Both the position numbers and the translations under genes were made by a program. From positions 1,426,001 through 1,490,000 of the forward strand of contig NZ_CP070975.1 of the NCBI RefSeq assembly GCF_017377875.1: a DNA stretch of 64,000 nt. Direction: 5' to 3'. Source of the DNA: Alcaligenes sp. SORT26. GTDB lineage: Bacteria > Pseudomonadota > Gammaproteobacteria > Burkholderiales > Burkholderiaceae_B. The notes below the pieces were generated by a model. That model was given only the letters and a program-made list of their open reading frames with translations, searched no databases and was not told the origin of the DNA. Position 1 is the stretch's first letter. Each line of letters starts with the position of its first letter. Positions 1-9,708 of this stretch are shown here, piece by piece.

Positions 1-521
1 AAAATCTGTTCGGTCCCATTGCCGTGATGCACGTCAAAATCGACGATCAACACGCGCTTGAGATCATATTTTTCCATCGCATAGGCCACGGCCACCGCGA
101 TATTGTTGAAAAAACAAAAACCCATCGCCCGAGCCCGTTCGGCATGATGTCCGGGGGGCCGCACTGCACAAAAAGCACCGGTCGCTCCCTCGTTCATGAC
201 GCCATCGACCGCATCCAGACCCGCCCCGGCAGCGGCATAGGCCGCTTCCAGGGTATAGGGATTCATCAGGGTGTCAGGATCGATATTGAAATACCCCTGC
301 TTGGGCAATTGCTCTTTGAGCTTTTGCAGATAAGCAGCATCATGCACCCGCAGGATATCCTCATCCGTCGCCAGCCGAGCTTGCCGCTGGGCCAGATAGG
401 ATGCCAGACCGCTGGATAGCAGTTGATCGTTTATGGCATCGAGTCGCTGCGGACTTTCCGGATGCCATCGACCCATCTCATGCAAATGGCACGATGGATG
501 GATAAAATATAGTGTCTCCAT
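1..521 (-). CDS. Histone deacetylase family protein (partial)
   Basis: A Zn-dependent deacetylase of the arginase/deacetylase fold (AcuC/HDAC/acetylpolyamine amidohydrolase superfamily); only the first 173 residues are in the window and the C-terminus lies beyond the left edge. Visible family marks are the start METLYFIHPSCHLHEMGRWH, the motif RPPGHHAE (His124-125 region, catalytic histidines) and DFDVHHGNG at residues 161-169, where Asp163 and His165 would bind zinc. The ATG at 521 was chosen because the N-terminus matches family members; it leaves only 11 bases to the divergent mltB start. The substrate cannot be told from sequence; acetylated small molecules or proteins are both possible. 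Confidence 0.9.
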   Translation of the reverse strand, partial: METLYFIHPSCHLHEMGRWHPESPQRLDAINDQLLSSGLASYLAQRQARLATDEDILRVHDAAYLQKLKEQLPKQGYFNIDPDTLMNPYTLEAAYAAAGAGLDAVDGVMNEGATGAFCAVRPPGHHAERARAMGFCFFNNIAVAVAYAMEKYDLKRVLIVDFDVHHGNGTEQI

Positions 522-532
522 GAGGATGGATT

Positions 533-1726
533 ATGTTCAGACCCACTCGAATTTTGCAAGCAGTACTGATCGCGCTGAGCACTGCCGGCTGCGCCACAAC
601 CACCACCCAAGCCCCGGCCTTGGACTCCAAACCCAGTAAAGACGCGGCTTCCCAAGCCTCTTCAAAAAAACCAACGATCGTCGCCATCAAGGCTTTGGAC
701 GAGCCGGTGTCCATTCAGGCCGGTGAATCTCGCTCCGGACGGACACAATTTTTTAAATTAAACGGTGAATTAAACGATGACATTGCGGCCTATGCCCAAG
801 AAGTGGCAAGTGCACGCAAGATTCCATTGGATCTGGTCACCGATATTTTGCAGCAGGCTCAATATAACGAGACCGCTGCCAAATTAATGCGCCCTACAAA
901 AGGTCGTATCAAGCGCAGTTGGGTCACGTACAAGCAGCGCAATGTGGACCCTGCCCGTATTCAGGGTGGCGTCCAGTTCTGGCAAAAACACCGTCTTGCC
1001 CTGGACCAGATCTCCCAGACCTACGGTGTACCCCCGTCTATTATTGTGTCGATTCTGGGAGTGGAAACCGTCTACGGCAAAATCATGGGAGACTTCAAGG
1101 TACTGGATGCCTTGTTTACCCTGGGCTTTGCGTACCCGGATGACAGCCGCCCCGAACGCGGCCAATTATTTCGCGATCAACTGGCTGACCTGATCGAGCT
1201 GCACTATCAAGGGGAACTGGATGCTCGTATTGTTCAGGGTTCGTTTGCTGGCGCGATGGGCATGTCCCAATTCATGCCAGGCAGCCTGATACGGTATGCA
1301 GTAGACGGTGACGGCGATGGTCGAATCGACCTGCGCAATAATCCGACTGATGCAATGGCCTCGATTGCCAACTTCTTGCGCGCCCATGGCTGGGAGCCCG
1401 GCCTGCCAGTCTTTGCCCCGGCCCAGCTTAGCAATGCCAATAAAGGCATGGTCGATGGCGGCATCTACCCCAAACTGAACTGGACACAGTTGCAAGCGGC
1501 CGGAGCCAGCGTAAAAGGCCAGAGCCAGAATACTGGCCCCTGGCAGCAGGCTCAACTAGGCGTCGTGAACCTGGTGGACGAACCGCGCAACACGACAGAA
1601 TATCGCCTGGGTACGCCCAACTTCTTTGCCATTACCCATTACAACCGCAGTTATTTTTATGCCAGCTCGGTGGCAGATCTGGCCTCCGAACTGGCTAAAC
1701 AAATGGGCTATGGCGACCCTAATTAA
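533..1726 (+). CDS. mltB: Lytic murein transglycosylase B
   Basis: A 397-residue peptidoglycan lytic transglycosylase of the MltB/SltB type, cleaving the MurNAc-GlcNAc bond with formation of 1,6-anhydro-MurNAc in the periplasm. The N-terminus is a lipoprotein-like signal with Cys20 after a STAG stretch, so outer-membrane lipid anchoring is likely. The catalytic Glu is Glu178 in GVETVYGK, and the family motif GAMGMSQFMPGS follows near residue 240. Length is typical (about 360-400). It starts 11 bases from a divergent deacetylase gene and its stop overlaps the convergent cysM stop by four bases (TTAA shared by both strands). Confidence 0.95.
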   Translation: MFRPTRILQAVLIALSTAGCATTTTQAPALDSKPSKDAASQASSKKPTIVAIKALDEPVSIQAGESRSGRTQFFKLNGELNDDIAAYAQEVASARKIPLDLVTDILQQAQYNETAAKLMRPTKGRIKRSWVTYKQRNVDPARIQGGVQFWQKHRLALDQISQTYGVPPSIIVSILGVETVYGKIMGDFKVLDALFTLGFAYPDDSRPERGQLFRDQLADLIELHYQGELDARIVQGSFAGAMGMSQFMPGSLIRYAVDGDGDGRIDLRNNPTDAMASIANFLRAHGWEPGLPVFAPAQLSNANKGMVDGGIYPKLNWTQLQAAGASVKGQSQNTGPWQQAQLGVVNLVDEPRNTTEYRLGTPNFFAITHYNRSYFYASSVADLASELAKQMGYGDPN

Positions 1727-2628
1727 TTAAAGATACCGGTAGACAAGTAGCGGTCGCCACGGTCGCACACAATAAAAACGATCGTGGCGTTTTCTACGCG
1801 CTGAGCAACGCGCATGGCGGCAACCAGTGCCCCACCCGAAGAAATACCAGCACAGATCCCTTCTTCAGCGGCCATACGACGCGTCATGATCTCGGCCTCT
1901 TGCTGACCAATTTCCTCGAACATATCCACTTTGGACGGATCGTAAATCTTGGGCAGATACGCCTCAGGCCATTTACGAATACCGGCAATCTGCGCACCGG
2001 GCGCAGGCTGTGCACCCACCACCACAATGCCACTGTTCTGGCTGCGCAAGTAGTTACCTACACCCATGATGGTGCCGGTCGTCCCCATGGCGCTGACAAA
2101 GTGAGTGACCTGGCCGTCGGTCTGCTGCCAGATTTCCGGACCGGTGCTGTGTACGTGAGCTGCCGGGTTGTCCATATTGGCAAACTGATCCAGCACCTTG
2201 CCCTGCCCTTCGGCCTGCATCTTCATGGCCAGATCTCGGGCATACTCCATGCCGCCTTGATCCGCTGGTGTCAGAATCAGCTTGGCACCGTAAGCGGTCA
2301 TGGAAGCGCGACGCTCCAGCGACAGATTGTCGGGCATGATCAAAATCATTTTGTAGCCACGCACGGCCGCAATCATGGCCAAGGCAATACCTGTATTACC
2401 ACTGGTAGCCTCGATCAAGGTGTCTCCCGGCTTGATGTCACCGCGGCGCTCGGCCTCTTGAATCATGGAGCTGGCTGCACGGTCTTTCACCGAACCGGCG
2501 GGATTATTGCCTTCCAGTTTGGCCAGCAAGACATTACCGCGTGCCTGCCCAAACTCGCCGGGGATACGCTGCAAGCGCACCAAGGGGGTTTGGCCAACGG
2601 TATCTTCAATGGTGGGATAATTTTTCAT
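1723..2628 (-). CDS. cysM: Cysteine synthase B (O-acetylserine sulfhydrylase)
   Basis: A PLP enzyme of the cysteine synthase family, 301 residues, making cysteine from O-acetylserine (or thiosulfate, giving S-sulfocysteine, in the CysM type). Lys48 in NPAGSVKDR is the Schiff-base lysine, and TSGNTG (76-80) is the substrate/PLP phosphate loop. The shorter length and the opening MKNYPTIEDTVGQTPLVRL fit CysM rather than CysK. It is the last gene of the long leftward block; a gap of 99 bases separates it from the comEA-like gene, so it may have its own promoter. Confidence 0.93.
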   Translation of the reverse strand: MKNYPTIEDTVGQTPLVRLQRIPGEFGQARGNVLLAKLEGNNPAGSVKDRAASSMIQEAERRGDIKPGDTLIEATSGNTGIALAMIAAVRGYKMILIMPDNLSLERRASMTAYGAKLILTPADQGGMEYARDLAMKMQAEGQGKVLDQFANMDNPAAHVHSTGPEIWQQTDGQVTHFVSAMGTTGTIMGVGNYLRSQNSGIVVVGAQPAPGAQIAGIRKWPEAYLPKIYDPSKVDMFEEIGQQEAEIMTRRMAAEEGICAGISSGGALVAAMRVAQRVENATIVFIVCDRGDRYLSTGIFN

Positions 2629-2727
2629 CGATCAATCTCTTACCTTGAGCAAGAAGGCAGCCAGCTCACACTGACTGCCCATGCAGACTAAACAAACTAC
2701 TAGCTTAAAGCGAGTCTACGCCCAGAG

Positions 2728-3114
2728 CTACGGCTTTCTTCTTATATCCGCGTCGGCCGTATTGGAAACTGCTTTGGTGGCGACTTTGGCTGGCTCCACT
2801 TTCAAGCCGGATTGCTCCATCGTAATGATCTTTTTCGCGCCTATGCCTTTGACGCGATCCGCCAGATCCTGAAGAGAGTCAAAAGGACCACCACGCTGAC
2901 GCTCTTCCAGAATCAATTCCGCTGTACGAGGGCCTATGCCTTTAATCTGCTGCAGTTGCTGAGCATCTGCAGAATTCAAATCCACTGCAGCCGCCAGCCC
3001 GAACGGCCCTAACAAACATAGCGCCAGCAAGAACCGCAGCACAGATCCGCGCCAGCCTTGCATCAAGGACAAGCGACGAGGGGTGTCAAAGGAAAATTTC
3101 AAGCAGGTAGACAT
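2728..3114 (-). CDS. ComEA-like helix-hairpin-helix protein
   Basis: A 128-residue protein with a hydrophobic segment (about 26-43) that looks like a signal or anchor, followed by a double helix-hairpin-helix (about 44-100): VDLNSADAQQLQQIKGIG, then GPFDSLQDLADRVKGIGAKK. This domain binds DNA non-specifically in the competence protein ComEA, which pulls incoming DNA into the periplasm. The short tail is Lys/Ala rich. Two starts are possible, ATG 3114 or an internal Met at residue 18; the first has an AAGGAG element eight bases upstream. A role in DNA uptake is inferred from the family; no other competence gene is nearby. Confidence 0.85.
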   Translation of the reverse strand: MSTCLKFSFDTPRRLSLMQGWRGSVLRFLLALCLLGPFGLAAAVDLNSADAQQLQQIKGIGPRTAELILEERQRGGPFDSLQDLADRVKGIGAKKIITMEQSGLKVEPAKVATKAVSNTADADIRRKP

Positions 3115-3115
3115 G

Positions 3116-3144
3116 ATAAAGGCTCCTTGGAAAGAAGCCTTTAT
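3116..3144 (-). promoter_or_regulatory. Hairpin overlapping the comEA-like ribosome binding site
   Basis: The arms ATAAAGGCT (3116-3124) and AGCCTTTAT (3136-3144) are perfect 9-base complements with an 11-base loop. In the leftward transcript the Shine-Dalgarno AAGGAG lies at the loop/arm junction, so folding would partly hide it. There is no T-run to make this a terminator. A translational control role is inference. Confidence 0.4.
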
Positions 3145-3230
3145 GGTGCTGCCTGCGGGATCACAACGCCTGTTGGAAGACAGCGTTTAGCCATGCGTGG
3201 CAGCCCGCATGGACTTTATCGTCCGAATAC

Positions 3231-4229
3231 TTAGCGCAAAGCCCCCGACTGCAGCAGACGACGTACATACTCGGCCACGCCAGTCTGTACATCATGGAAA
3301 GGTTTGTCGTAACCAGCAGCCCGCAACTGAGTCAGATCCGCTTGCGTATGGCTTTGATAGCGACCTTTCAGATCATCCGGGAACGGGATGTATTGCAGGA
3401 ACTGCTGCGTCACCAGGTCTTCCAATGGCAAAGCGGCCAAGCCGTCATGCTCACGCAAGGTATTGACGACCGTCTGGGCCACATCATTGAAAGGCTGGGC
3501 ACGACCCGAACCGCAGTTAAATACACCGGACTGATTGTCCTGACCCAGGAAATGCAGGTTTACCGATACAACATCATCAATAAAGACGAAGTCACGTTGC
3601 TGACCACCATCCACATAACCATCCCAGCCGCCAAACAGCAGCACATGGCCATCACGGCGGTATTGCAGCATATTGTGATATGCCACCGACGCCATGCGAC
3701 CTTTGTGCTGCTCTTGTGGACCATAGACGTTGAAGTAACGCAGGCCCACCACCGGCGCACGCAGGCTATCCAGATGACGACGCAGTACCTGATCAAACAG
3801 GAACTTGGAGTAACCATAGACGTTCAAGGGCGCTTCATTGCTCAGATCTTCGGCATACAGCGGACCCGCACCATAAACAGCGGCCGACGAGGCGTACAAC
3901 AAGGGGATACGCTTGGCCTGGCAATACTCGAAGATTTCCAGCGTCACGCGGTAGTTGTTGTCCATCATGAACTGACCATTGCGCTCGGTGGTATCCGAAC
4001 ATGCGCCCTGATGCAGAACCGCTTCAATATTGGAAAACTCGTCCCGAGCCAGACGGGCACGGAAATCGTCCTTATCCATATAGTCAGCAATTTGGCCATG
4101 CACCAGATTGACGAACTTGTCGCCATCACTCAGATCGTCCACTACCAGAATATCGGTCACACCCTGCTGGTTCAGACCCTTCACCAAATTGCTGCCAATA
4201 AAGCCAGCGCCACCGGTCACTACGATCAT
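3231..4229 (-). CDS. hldD: ADP-L-glycero-D-manno-heptose 6-epimerase
   Basis: Short-chain dehydrogenase-type epimerase, 332 residues, converting ADP-D-glycero- to ADP-L-glycero-beta-D-manno-heptose for the LPS inner core. The NADP-binding loop is [10 protein letters not shown] (5-14) and the catalytic pair is Tyr138/Lys142 in YGYSK. The family-specific stretch [10 protein letters not shown]-like [12 protein letters not shown] is near residue 71. The start at 4229 was chosen because [12 protein letters not shown] is the normal N-terminus; a longer in-frame opening to 4319 would add 30 residues lying inside the kinase gene. Start and kinase stop overlap as ATGA, so the two heptose genes are translationally coupled. 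Confidence 0.96.
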   Translation of the reverse strand: MIVVTGGAGFIGSNLVKGLNQQGVTDILVVDDLSDGDKFVNLVHGQIADYMDKDDFRARLARDEFSNIEAVLHQGACSDTTERNGQFMMDNNYRVTLEIFEYCQAKRIPLLYASSAAVYGAGPLYAEDLSNEAPLNVYGYSKFLFDQVLRRHLDSLRAPVVGLRYFNVYGPQEQHKGRMASVAYHNMLQYRRDGHVLLFGGWDGYVDGGQQRDFVFIDDVVSVNLHFLGQDNQSGVFNCGSGRAQPFNDVAQTVVNTLREHDGLAALPLEDLVTQQFLQYIPFPDDLKGRYQSHTQADLTQLRAAGYDKPFHDVQTGVAEYVRRLLQSGALR

Positions 4230-5155
4230 GCCAATTCCTTTGCCGTCACAATGGACGTACCCAATTTTCCGACTACGATACCGCCCGCACGGTTTGCCCA
4301 GCGCATGGCCTGCAACCAATCCAGGCCCGCGGCTCGCATTACCGCCAGCGTCGCCAATACCGTGTCCCCTGCACCGGAGACATCAAACACTTCTTGTGCC
4401 TGAGCATCCACATGCTCACGCCCCTGTTCGGTGAACAAGGTCATGCCTTGTTCGGAACGGGTGATCAGCAGGCATTCCAGATTCAGCTTGCGACGCAAAT
4501 TCTGGGCACGCTGCATTAAATCGTCTTCATCTTTCCAGGCCCCTACGGCTTCCTGCATTTCCGAACGGTTCGGTGTCAGGATAGTGGCGCCCTGATAGCG
4601 CTCGTAGGTCTTGCCTTTGGGGTCGACCAAAACGGGAATATTCTTCGAGCGTGCCAAGGCAATCAGGCTTTCAACCTGCGCCAAAGCCCCTTTGGCGTAA
4701 TCAGACAGAACCAGCACCTGATGCTGATCCAGCAGGTCGCTCATGTTTTGCTGTAGCTGCTCCAGAGCGCCGTCAGCGGGGCTTTCTTCAAAGTCCACCC
4801 GCAACAACTGCTGCTGACGACCTAGTACCCGCAACTTCAAGGAAGTAGGCATCAGAGGGTCTTGCACCCAGTGGGCCTGAACATGGTCGGCTTTCGCCAG
4901 ATCTTGCACTGTCTTGCCTGCTTCGTCCTGCCCAATCACGCCCAGCAAGCTGGCTTGAGCACCCAAAGCGGCGATATTGCGTGCCACGTTGGCCGCACCA
5001 CCCAAACGATCTTCCACGCGGCCCATCTTGACCACAGGAACAGGCGCTTCGGGGGAGATACGATCCACATCGCCGAACCAGTAACGATCCAGCATGACAT
5101 CGCCCACGACCAGCACACGGCTGGCAGCAACGGCTTCACCAGGAAACGTCATCAT
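4226..5155 (-). CDS. rfaE1: D-glycero-beta-D-manno-heptose-7-phosphate kinase
   Basis: A PfkB/ribokinase-family kinase of 309 residues corresponding to the N-terminal half of HldE (RfaE domain I, also named HldA), phosphorylating heptose-7-phosphate at C1. The sugar-binding segment is [20 protein letters not shown] near residue 19 and the catalytic anion-hole motif is [11 protein letters not shown] near residue 262. There is no nucleotidyltransferase (RfaE2) domain, so the adenylyltransferase must be encoded elsewhere. It overlaps the lapB stop at its 5' end and hldD at its 3' end by four bases each. Confidence 0.95.
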   Translation of the reverse strand: MMTFPGEAVAASRVLVVGDVMLDRYWFGDVDRISPEAPVPVVKMGRVEDRLGGAANVARNIAALGAQASLLGVIGQDEAGKTVQDLAKADHVQAHWVQDPLMPTSLKLRVLGRQQQLLRVDFEESPADGALEQLQQNMSDLLDQHQVLVLSDYAKGALAQVESLIALARSKNIPVLVDPKGKTYERYQGATILTPNRSEMQEAVGAWKDEDDLMQRAQNLRRKLNLECLLITRSEQGMTLFTEQGREHVDAQAQEVFDVSGAGDTVLATLAVMRAAGLDWLQAMRWANRAGGIVVGKLGTSIVTAKELA

Positions 5156-6399
5156 TTCAACTCCTCAAGACGTCGAGGAGCATAGGTTTCCCAGGAGTTG
5201 CAACCGGGACACTGCCAGTAAAAATGGCGTGCCTCAAAGCCGCAGGAACTGCAGGAATAACGATCCAGACGCTGGGTGTGTCGATGAATCAAAGAGCGCA
5301 GCAGGCTTAGATCGGCCCCTGCAATAATCTGGTCTACGCCGACGGCATCCACACCCTCGACACCCTCTTTGTTTTGCCCTTGATCCTGAAGTTCGACCTC
5401 CAGCATCTTGTCCAGACCCAACAAGGAAGGATGAGCGCGCAGGGCATCACGCGCAAACGCCCAGGCCTGCAAATGGCCTTCCTGTTCACGCAGAACACGG
5501 AACAGCACATTGAAAATATCCAGGCTGGGGTGCTGCTGATAATGGCTGCGCAACATGGCAACGCCTTCTTCAGCACGACCCAGCTTGCGGTAGCTGTCCA
5601 GCAGCTCCGTGGCGTACAGGCCCACATATTCTGGAGCACTGCTCAAAATGGAGACCAGGTAAGCACGCTCTTGCTCGCTCTGCCCTTGCATCCGGGCCAC
5701 GCGAGCACGCAAACCGGCGACCCGAGCCTGAGATGCGTACATACCTTGACCAGTCCCCAGTTTGCGAATGGCATTATCAGCCTCATCCAGCGCTTTGGCG
5801 GCGCGATCAAAATCCGGCTGCTTGCCCTGCAAGGCCCCTTCGGCCTGCTCACACTGGTAATGCACCAGTTGCGGCACGGGTTCGTCGACCAAGGCGCGCA
5901 AGCGGCGCACCGCTTCAATGGCACGTGGCCAATCGTGCTCGGACTCGTAAATACGGATCAGGGCGCGCATGGCAGGAATGGCAAAACGGGTTTCGCGCAC
6001 TGCCTCAAAAGCGGCCTCCGCCCGATCCAGCATGCCTGCTTTCAAAAAGTCCTGGGCGATCTGGAACTGGGCGTTTTCACGGTCAGCAACGGGCAAGTCT
6101 GCCCGCGACAACAAACTTTGGTGCACACGAATGGCACGTTCCATTTCGCCACGACGACGAAACAGGCTGCCCAGCGCAAAGTGCAGCTCGGTGGTTTCAG
6201 GGTCCAGCTTGGCCACTTCCACAAAGGCGTCAATGGCACGATCCGGCTCTTCGTTGAGCAGGAAGTTCAAACCCTTGAAGTAGGAATCCGGCAAGGTACG
6301 GGTTTCGGACATCATTTGCCGAAAGTCCACCCGCGCCGCGACCCAGCCCAAGGCAAATAGAATTGGTACAAAAACCAACCACCAGGTTTCAAAATCCAC
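5152..6399 (-). CDS. lapB: LPS assembly protein LapB (YciM)
   Basis: A 415-residue protein with one N-terminal membrane helix (about 4-20), a row of TPR-like repeats (about 40-360), and a C-terminal rubredoxin-like zinc knuckle: CSSCGFEARHFYWQCPGC near residue 381. In enterobacteria LapB helps FtsH degrade LpxC and so sets the rate of LPS synthesis, and it scaffolds LPS transport. The position between lapA and the heptose genes supports the same role here. The ATG at 6399 places the membrane helix at the normal place. Gap to lapA is 16 bases; overlap with the heptose kinase is four. Confidence 0.95.
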   Translation of the reverse strand: MDFETWWLVFVPILFALGWVAARVDFRQMMSETRTLPDSYFKGLNFLLNEEPDRAIDAFVEVAKLDPETTELHFALGSLFRRRGEMERAIRVHQSLLSRADLPVADRENAQFQIAQDFLKAGMLDRAEAAFEAVRETRFAIPAMRALIRIYESEHDWPRAIEAVRRLRALVDEPVPQLVHYQCEQAEGALQGKQPDFDRAAKALDEADNAIRKLGTGQGMYASQARVAGLRARVARMQGQSEQERAYLVSILSSAPEYVGLYATELLDSYRKLGRAEEGVAMLRSHYQQHPSLDIFNVLFRVLREQEGHLQAWAFARDALRAHPSLLGLDKMLEVELQDQGQNKEGVEGVDAVGVDQIIAGADLSLLRSLIHRHTQRLDRYSCSSCGFEARHFYWQCPGCNSWETYAPRRLEELK

Positions 6400-6415
6400 T
6401 GCTTACTCCAACGGC

Positions 6416-6748
6416 TTACAAAGGCGCCAAGGGGGCGACGGTCTCGGGCGCAACGGCTGCCGTATTCACGGGCGCTTGCTGCATTTGCTCCAGCCTGTCT
6501 TGCAGACGGTCCATTTCGCGACGCAAGCGGTTGACCTCGCGACGACGACGCATCACAGCACCGACCATCAGAAGCAGTCCCAACACCAAGCCTAAAATGA
6601 ACGCAGCCAGCATCACGACGATCAGTGGAACGTCTTGAATAATATGCTCGGCAAAAAAGCTGACCTGCACGGGCTCCGTGTTCTTGAGTGCAAACAGCAG
6701 CACGATCACAAAAACGAGCAGACGCAATACCCAGACTAGATAGCGCAT
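6416..6748 (-). CDS. lapA: LPS assembly protein LapA (DUF1049)
   Basis: A small inner-membrane protein of 110 residues with two hydrophobic helices (about 4-20 and 40-65) around the LapA-family segment ALKNTEPVQVSFF, and a charged coiled-coil tail (RRRREVNRLRREMDRLQDRL). LapA is the co-encoded partner of LapB. The last 20 residues are Ala/Pro/Val rich and of low complexity. A TTGGAG ribosome binding site precedes the ATG. It heads the lapA-lapB-rfaE1-hldD unit, since a terminator lies between ihfB and lapA. Confidence 0.92.
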   Translation of the reverse strand: MRYLVWVLRLLVFVIVLLFALKNTEPVQVSFFAEHIIQDVPLIVVMLAAFILGLVLGLLLMVGAVMRRRREVNRLRREMDRLQDRLEQMQQAPVNTAAVAPETVAPLAPL

Positions 6749-6814
6749 TATTAGGGCTCCAACAGTGTTTTTATAATGTCTGATTGTACGTGCAAGCGGA
6801 ATTTAGCGCACACG

Positions 6815-6842
6815 CAAAACAGGCCCTAAAAAGGGCCTGTGT
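6815..6842 (-). terminator. Rho-independent terminator after ihfB
   Basis: Perfect 8-base arms ACAGGCCC (6819-6826) and GGGCCTGT (6833-6840) around a 6-base loop; reading leftward the stem is followed by TTTTG. It ends the rpsA-ihfB transcript before lapA. Confidence 0.8.
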
Positions 6843-6862
6843 AATCAGTGTGCAAGTAGGTC

Positions 6863-7222
6863 TTAACCGTGACGGACTCTTGCATTGAGCTGCTCGAAGG
6901 CAGACGACTGGTCGTCTGCTTCGATTTGCTCTTGCTCAAGAAAGACAGAATCAACTCGCTCGCGCAATTCTTTACCGGCTTTGAAGTGCGGCACCTGTTT
7001 ACCAGGCACCATCACTTTCTCACCCGACTTGGGATTGCGCCCTACCCGCGGCGAGCGGGTAGAGAGCGAAAAACTGCCAAACCCGCGGATTTCGATCCGT
7101 TGACCACTGGCCAAGGCCTGGGTCATTGAATCCAAAACCGTTTTCACGGCGAAATCCATGTCGCGCAGAGCCAGCTGCGGATAGCGGCTGGCCAACAGCG
7201 CGATCAGCTCAGACTTTGTCAC
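6863..7222 (-). CDS. ihfB: Integration host factor subunit beta
   Basis: A DNA-bending HU/IHF-family protein of 119 residues. The core matches Ihf[18 protein letters not shown] at the start, the beta-arm with [30 protein letters not shown], and the DNA-contact motif [11 protein letters not shown]. The usual length is about 94; the extra ~25 residues at the C-terminus are acidic/Gln-rich and are common in betaproteobacterial versions. It lies six bases downstream of rpsA, the arrangement known from many proteobacteria, and is followed by a clear terminator. Confidence 0.95.
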   Translation of the reverse strand: MTKSELIALLASRYPQLALRDMDFAVKTVLDSMTQALASGQRIEIRGFGSFSLSTRSPRVGRNPKSGEKVMVPGKQVPHFKAGKELRERVDSVFLEQEQIEADDQSSAFEQLNARVRHG

Positions 7223-7227
7223 GCTGA

Positions 7228-8946
7228 TTAACCGTCGTCACGTTGCTGCTGGTCCAGCTTGGCACGCAGCAGAGCACCCAGGTTGGTCGTACCGGACGAA
7301 GCGCTAGCTTCGGTCAGACGGGCCATGGATTGAGCGGTTTCGGCGGTATCACGTGCCTTGATGGACAACTGAATCGAACGGGTCTTGCGATCCACGCTCA
7401 AGATCATGGTGTCGATTTCCTGACCTTCTTTCAGTGCGGTCGTAGCGTCTTCCACACGGCCCGAGGAGATCTCGGAAGCACGCAGGTAGCCTTCAACGTC
7501 CAGCGACAGCGTTACAACAGCACCCTTAGGCTCAACCGACTTGACGACGCCGTTTACCACAGCACCCTTGTCGTAGGTGGCTACGAAGTTGTTGAACGGA
7601 TCGCCTTCCAGTTGCTTGATGCCCAGGGAAATGCGCTCTTTGTCGGTGTCGATACCCAGAACCACGGCGTCAACTTCGTCGCCCTTCTTGAAGTTGCGAA
7701 CGGCTTCTTCGCCAGTCTCGGACCAGGACAGGTCGGACAGGTGAACCAGACCGTCGATGCCGCCAGGCAGACCAACAAACACGCCGAAGTCGGTGATGGA
7801 CTTGATGCCACCGCGAACCTTGTCGCCGCGCTTGAAGTTGATGGCGAAATCTTCCCATGGGTTGGCACGGCACTGCTTCATGCCCAAGGAGATACGACGA
7901 CGATCTTCGTCGATTTCCAGAACCATGACTTCGACTTCTTCACCCAAGGTCACAACCTTGCGTGGGTCGACGTTCTTGTTGGTCCAATCCATTTCGGATA
8001 CGTGAACCAGGCCTTCGATACCGTCTTCCACTTCAACAAATGCACCGTAGTCGGTCAGGTTGGTAACCTTGCCGAACAAACGGGTGTTTTGTGGGTAGCG
8101 ACGTGCCAGGCCGATCCATGGATCTTCGCCCAACTGTTTGACGCCCAGGGAGACACGGCTCTTTTCTTGATCGAACTTGAGAACCTTGGCTTCGATTTCC
8201 TGACCCACCTGCAGAACTTCGGATGGGTGACGAACACGGCGCCAGGCCATGTCGGTGATGTGCAGCAGACCGTCGATGCCGCCCAGATCCACGAACGCAC
8301 CGTAATCGGTGATGTTCTTGACGATACCTTTGACGATAGCGCCTTCGGACAGGGTTTCCAGCAGTTTCTGACGCTCTTCGCCCATGGAGGCTTCCAGCAC
8401 AGCGCGACGCGACAACACGACGTTGTTACGCTTGCGATCGAGCTTGATAACCTTGAATTCCAGGGTCTTGCCTTCGTATGGCGTGGTGTCCTTGACAGGA
8501 CGCAGATCAACCAGCGAACCAGGCAAGAAGGCACGGATGCCGTTGGTCATGACAGTCAGACCGCCCTTGACCTTACCGGTGATGGTACCGTTGACCAGCT
8601 CGCCGGACTCAAGCGCTTGCTCGAGGGACAACCAGGCCGACAGACGCTTGGCGCGGTCGCGGGACAGGATGGTGTCGCCGTAGCCGTTTTCAAAGGCATC
8701 GATTGCCACGGAAACAAAGTCACCAGCTTGAACTTCCAGTTCGCCCTGATCGTTCAGGAACTCTTCCAGAGGGATCAGTGCTTCGGACTTCAGGCCAGCA
8801 TTGACCAGCACGTAGTTGTGGTCAATACGCAGAACCTCGGCGGAGATAACTTCGCCGCTTTTCAGGTCTTGGTTTTTAATGCTTTCTGCAAACAAATCGG
8901 CAAAACTTTCGCCGCCCGTTGCGTCTGTGTGAAGGTTAGTGGACAT
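7228..8946 (-). CDS. rpsA: 30S ribosomal protein S1
   Basis: A 572-residue RNA-binding protein with six S1 (OB-fold) repeats; the motifs G-x-FV-x-(L/V)-GG-x-(D/E)-GL(L/V)H(I/V)(S/T) recur, for example [39 protein letters not shown] and [20 protein letters not shown]. It recruits mRNA to the 30S subunit. Length and repeat number match proteobacterial S1. It lies 84 bases downstream of cmk. Codon use is strongly biased, as expected for a highly expressed gene, and this produces a long open frame on the opposite strand that is not a gene. Confidence 0.98.
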   Translation of the reverse strand: MSTNLHTDATGGESFADLFAESIKNQDLKSGEVISAEVLRIDHNYVLVNAGLKSEALIPLEEFLNDQGELEVQAGDFVSVAIDAFENGYGDTILSRDRAKRLSAWLSLEQALESGELVNGTITGKVKGGLTVMTNGIRAFLPGSLVDLRPVKDTTPYEGKTLEFKVIKLDRKRNNVVLSRRAVLEASMGEERQKLLETLSEGAIVKGIVKNITDYGAFVDLGGIDGLLHITDMAWRRVRHPSEVLQVGQEIEAKVLKFDQEKSRVSLGVKQLGEDPWIGLARRYPQNTRLFGKVTNLTDYGAFVEVEDGIEGLVHVSEMDWTNKNVDPRKVVTLGEEVEVMVLEIDEDRRRISLGMKQCRANPWEDFAINFKRGDKVRGGIKSITDFGVFVGLPGGIDGLVHLSDLSWSETGEEAVRNFKKGDEVDAVVLGIDTDKERISLGIKQLEGDPFNNFVATYDKGAVVNGVVKSVEPKGAVVTLSLDVEGYLRASEISSGRVEDATTALKEGQEIDTMILSVDRKTRSIQLSIKARDTAETAQSMARLTEASASSGTTNLGALLRAKLDQQQRDDG

Positions 8947-9030
8947 TAAATCAATCCGTTAGCCAAAATGGCCATAAAAAACACACCAGGCAGAACCCGG
9001 TGGAGTGAACAAAGCCCGATCAGCACGGGA

Positions 9031-9708
9031 TTAGGCTGTCGGGACCGCAATACCCGACCAAAGGTCGAGCACCTTATTTACAACTTCCTGGATGCTGAGC
9101 TGGGAAGAATCCACAATGTGGGCACCCTGCGCAGGCACGAGCGGGGCATGGGTTCGAGAACGATCACGTTCGTCGCGCGCACGCAAGTCCGCCAAAAGAC
9201 TCGTAAGATTAGCAGAAATACCCTTTTCGCTCAACTGTTTACAGCGTCTTTGGGCTCGCACTTCGGCATCTGCCAGCAAAAATATCTTTAAAGGCGCATC
9301 CGGGAACACAACTGTGCCCATATCGCGCCCATCGCCCACCAAACCGGGTGCAACGCGAAAATCCCGCTGCCGTTGCAAAAGTGCCTCACGCACCAGCGGC
9401 AAGGCGGCTACTTGCGAAGCCAGATTGCCCACCTCTTCCTGGCGGATGGCATCGCTGACATCATCGCCATCCATGTAGATATGGGGGTAGTCAAAACGCA
9501 CATTCAGGTTCTGGGCAGCGTGCTGGACCTGAGCCTCGTCCTGCACATCAACGCCATGACGCAAGCAGGACAAGGCTGTCAGGCGATACAAGGCCCCGCT
9601 ATCGAGCGTATGCCAACCCAGTTTCTGCGCCACCAGCGAGGCAATGGTGCCTTTACCGGAAGCGGTCGGACCATCAATGGTAATGACGGGAATGGTTTGT
9701 TCGGTCAT
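9031..9708 (-). CDS. cmk: Cytidylate kinase
   Basis: A 225-residue nucleoside monophosphate kinase converting CMP/dCMP to the diphosphates. The P-loop is [10 protein letters not shown] (12-21), and the family segments [13 protein letters not shown] and [11 protein letters not shown] are present. The start ATG at 9708 overlaps the aroA stop (ATGA), and rpsA lies just downstream; aroA-cmk-rpsA is a classical proteobacterial order. Confidence 0.97.
   Translation of the reverse strand: MTEQTIPVITIDGPTASGKGTIASLVAQKLGWHTLDSGALYRLTALSCLRHGVDVQDEAQVQHAAQNLNVRFDYPHIYMDGDDVSDAIRQEEVGNLASQVAALPLVREALLQRQRDFRVAPGLVGDGRDMGTVVFPDAPLKIFLLADAEVRAQRRCKQLSEKGISANLTSLLADLRARDERDRSRTHAPLVPAQGAHIVDSSQLSIQEVVNKVLDLWSGIAVPTA

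Noticed and set aside
7243-8949. 568-codon open frame on the + strand opposite rpsA
   Set aside because: Exact antisense shadow of a highly biased ribosomal gene; no ribosome binding site and composition unlike a real protein.
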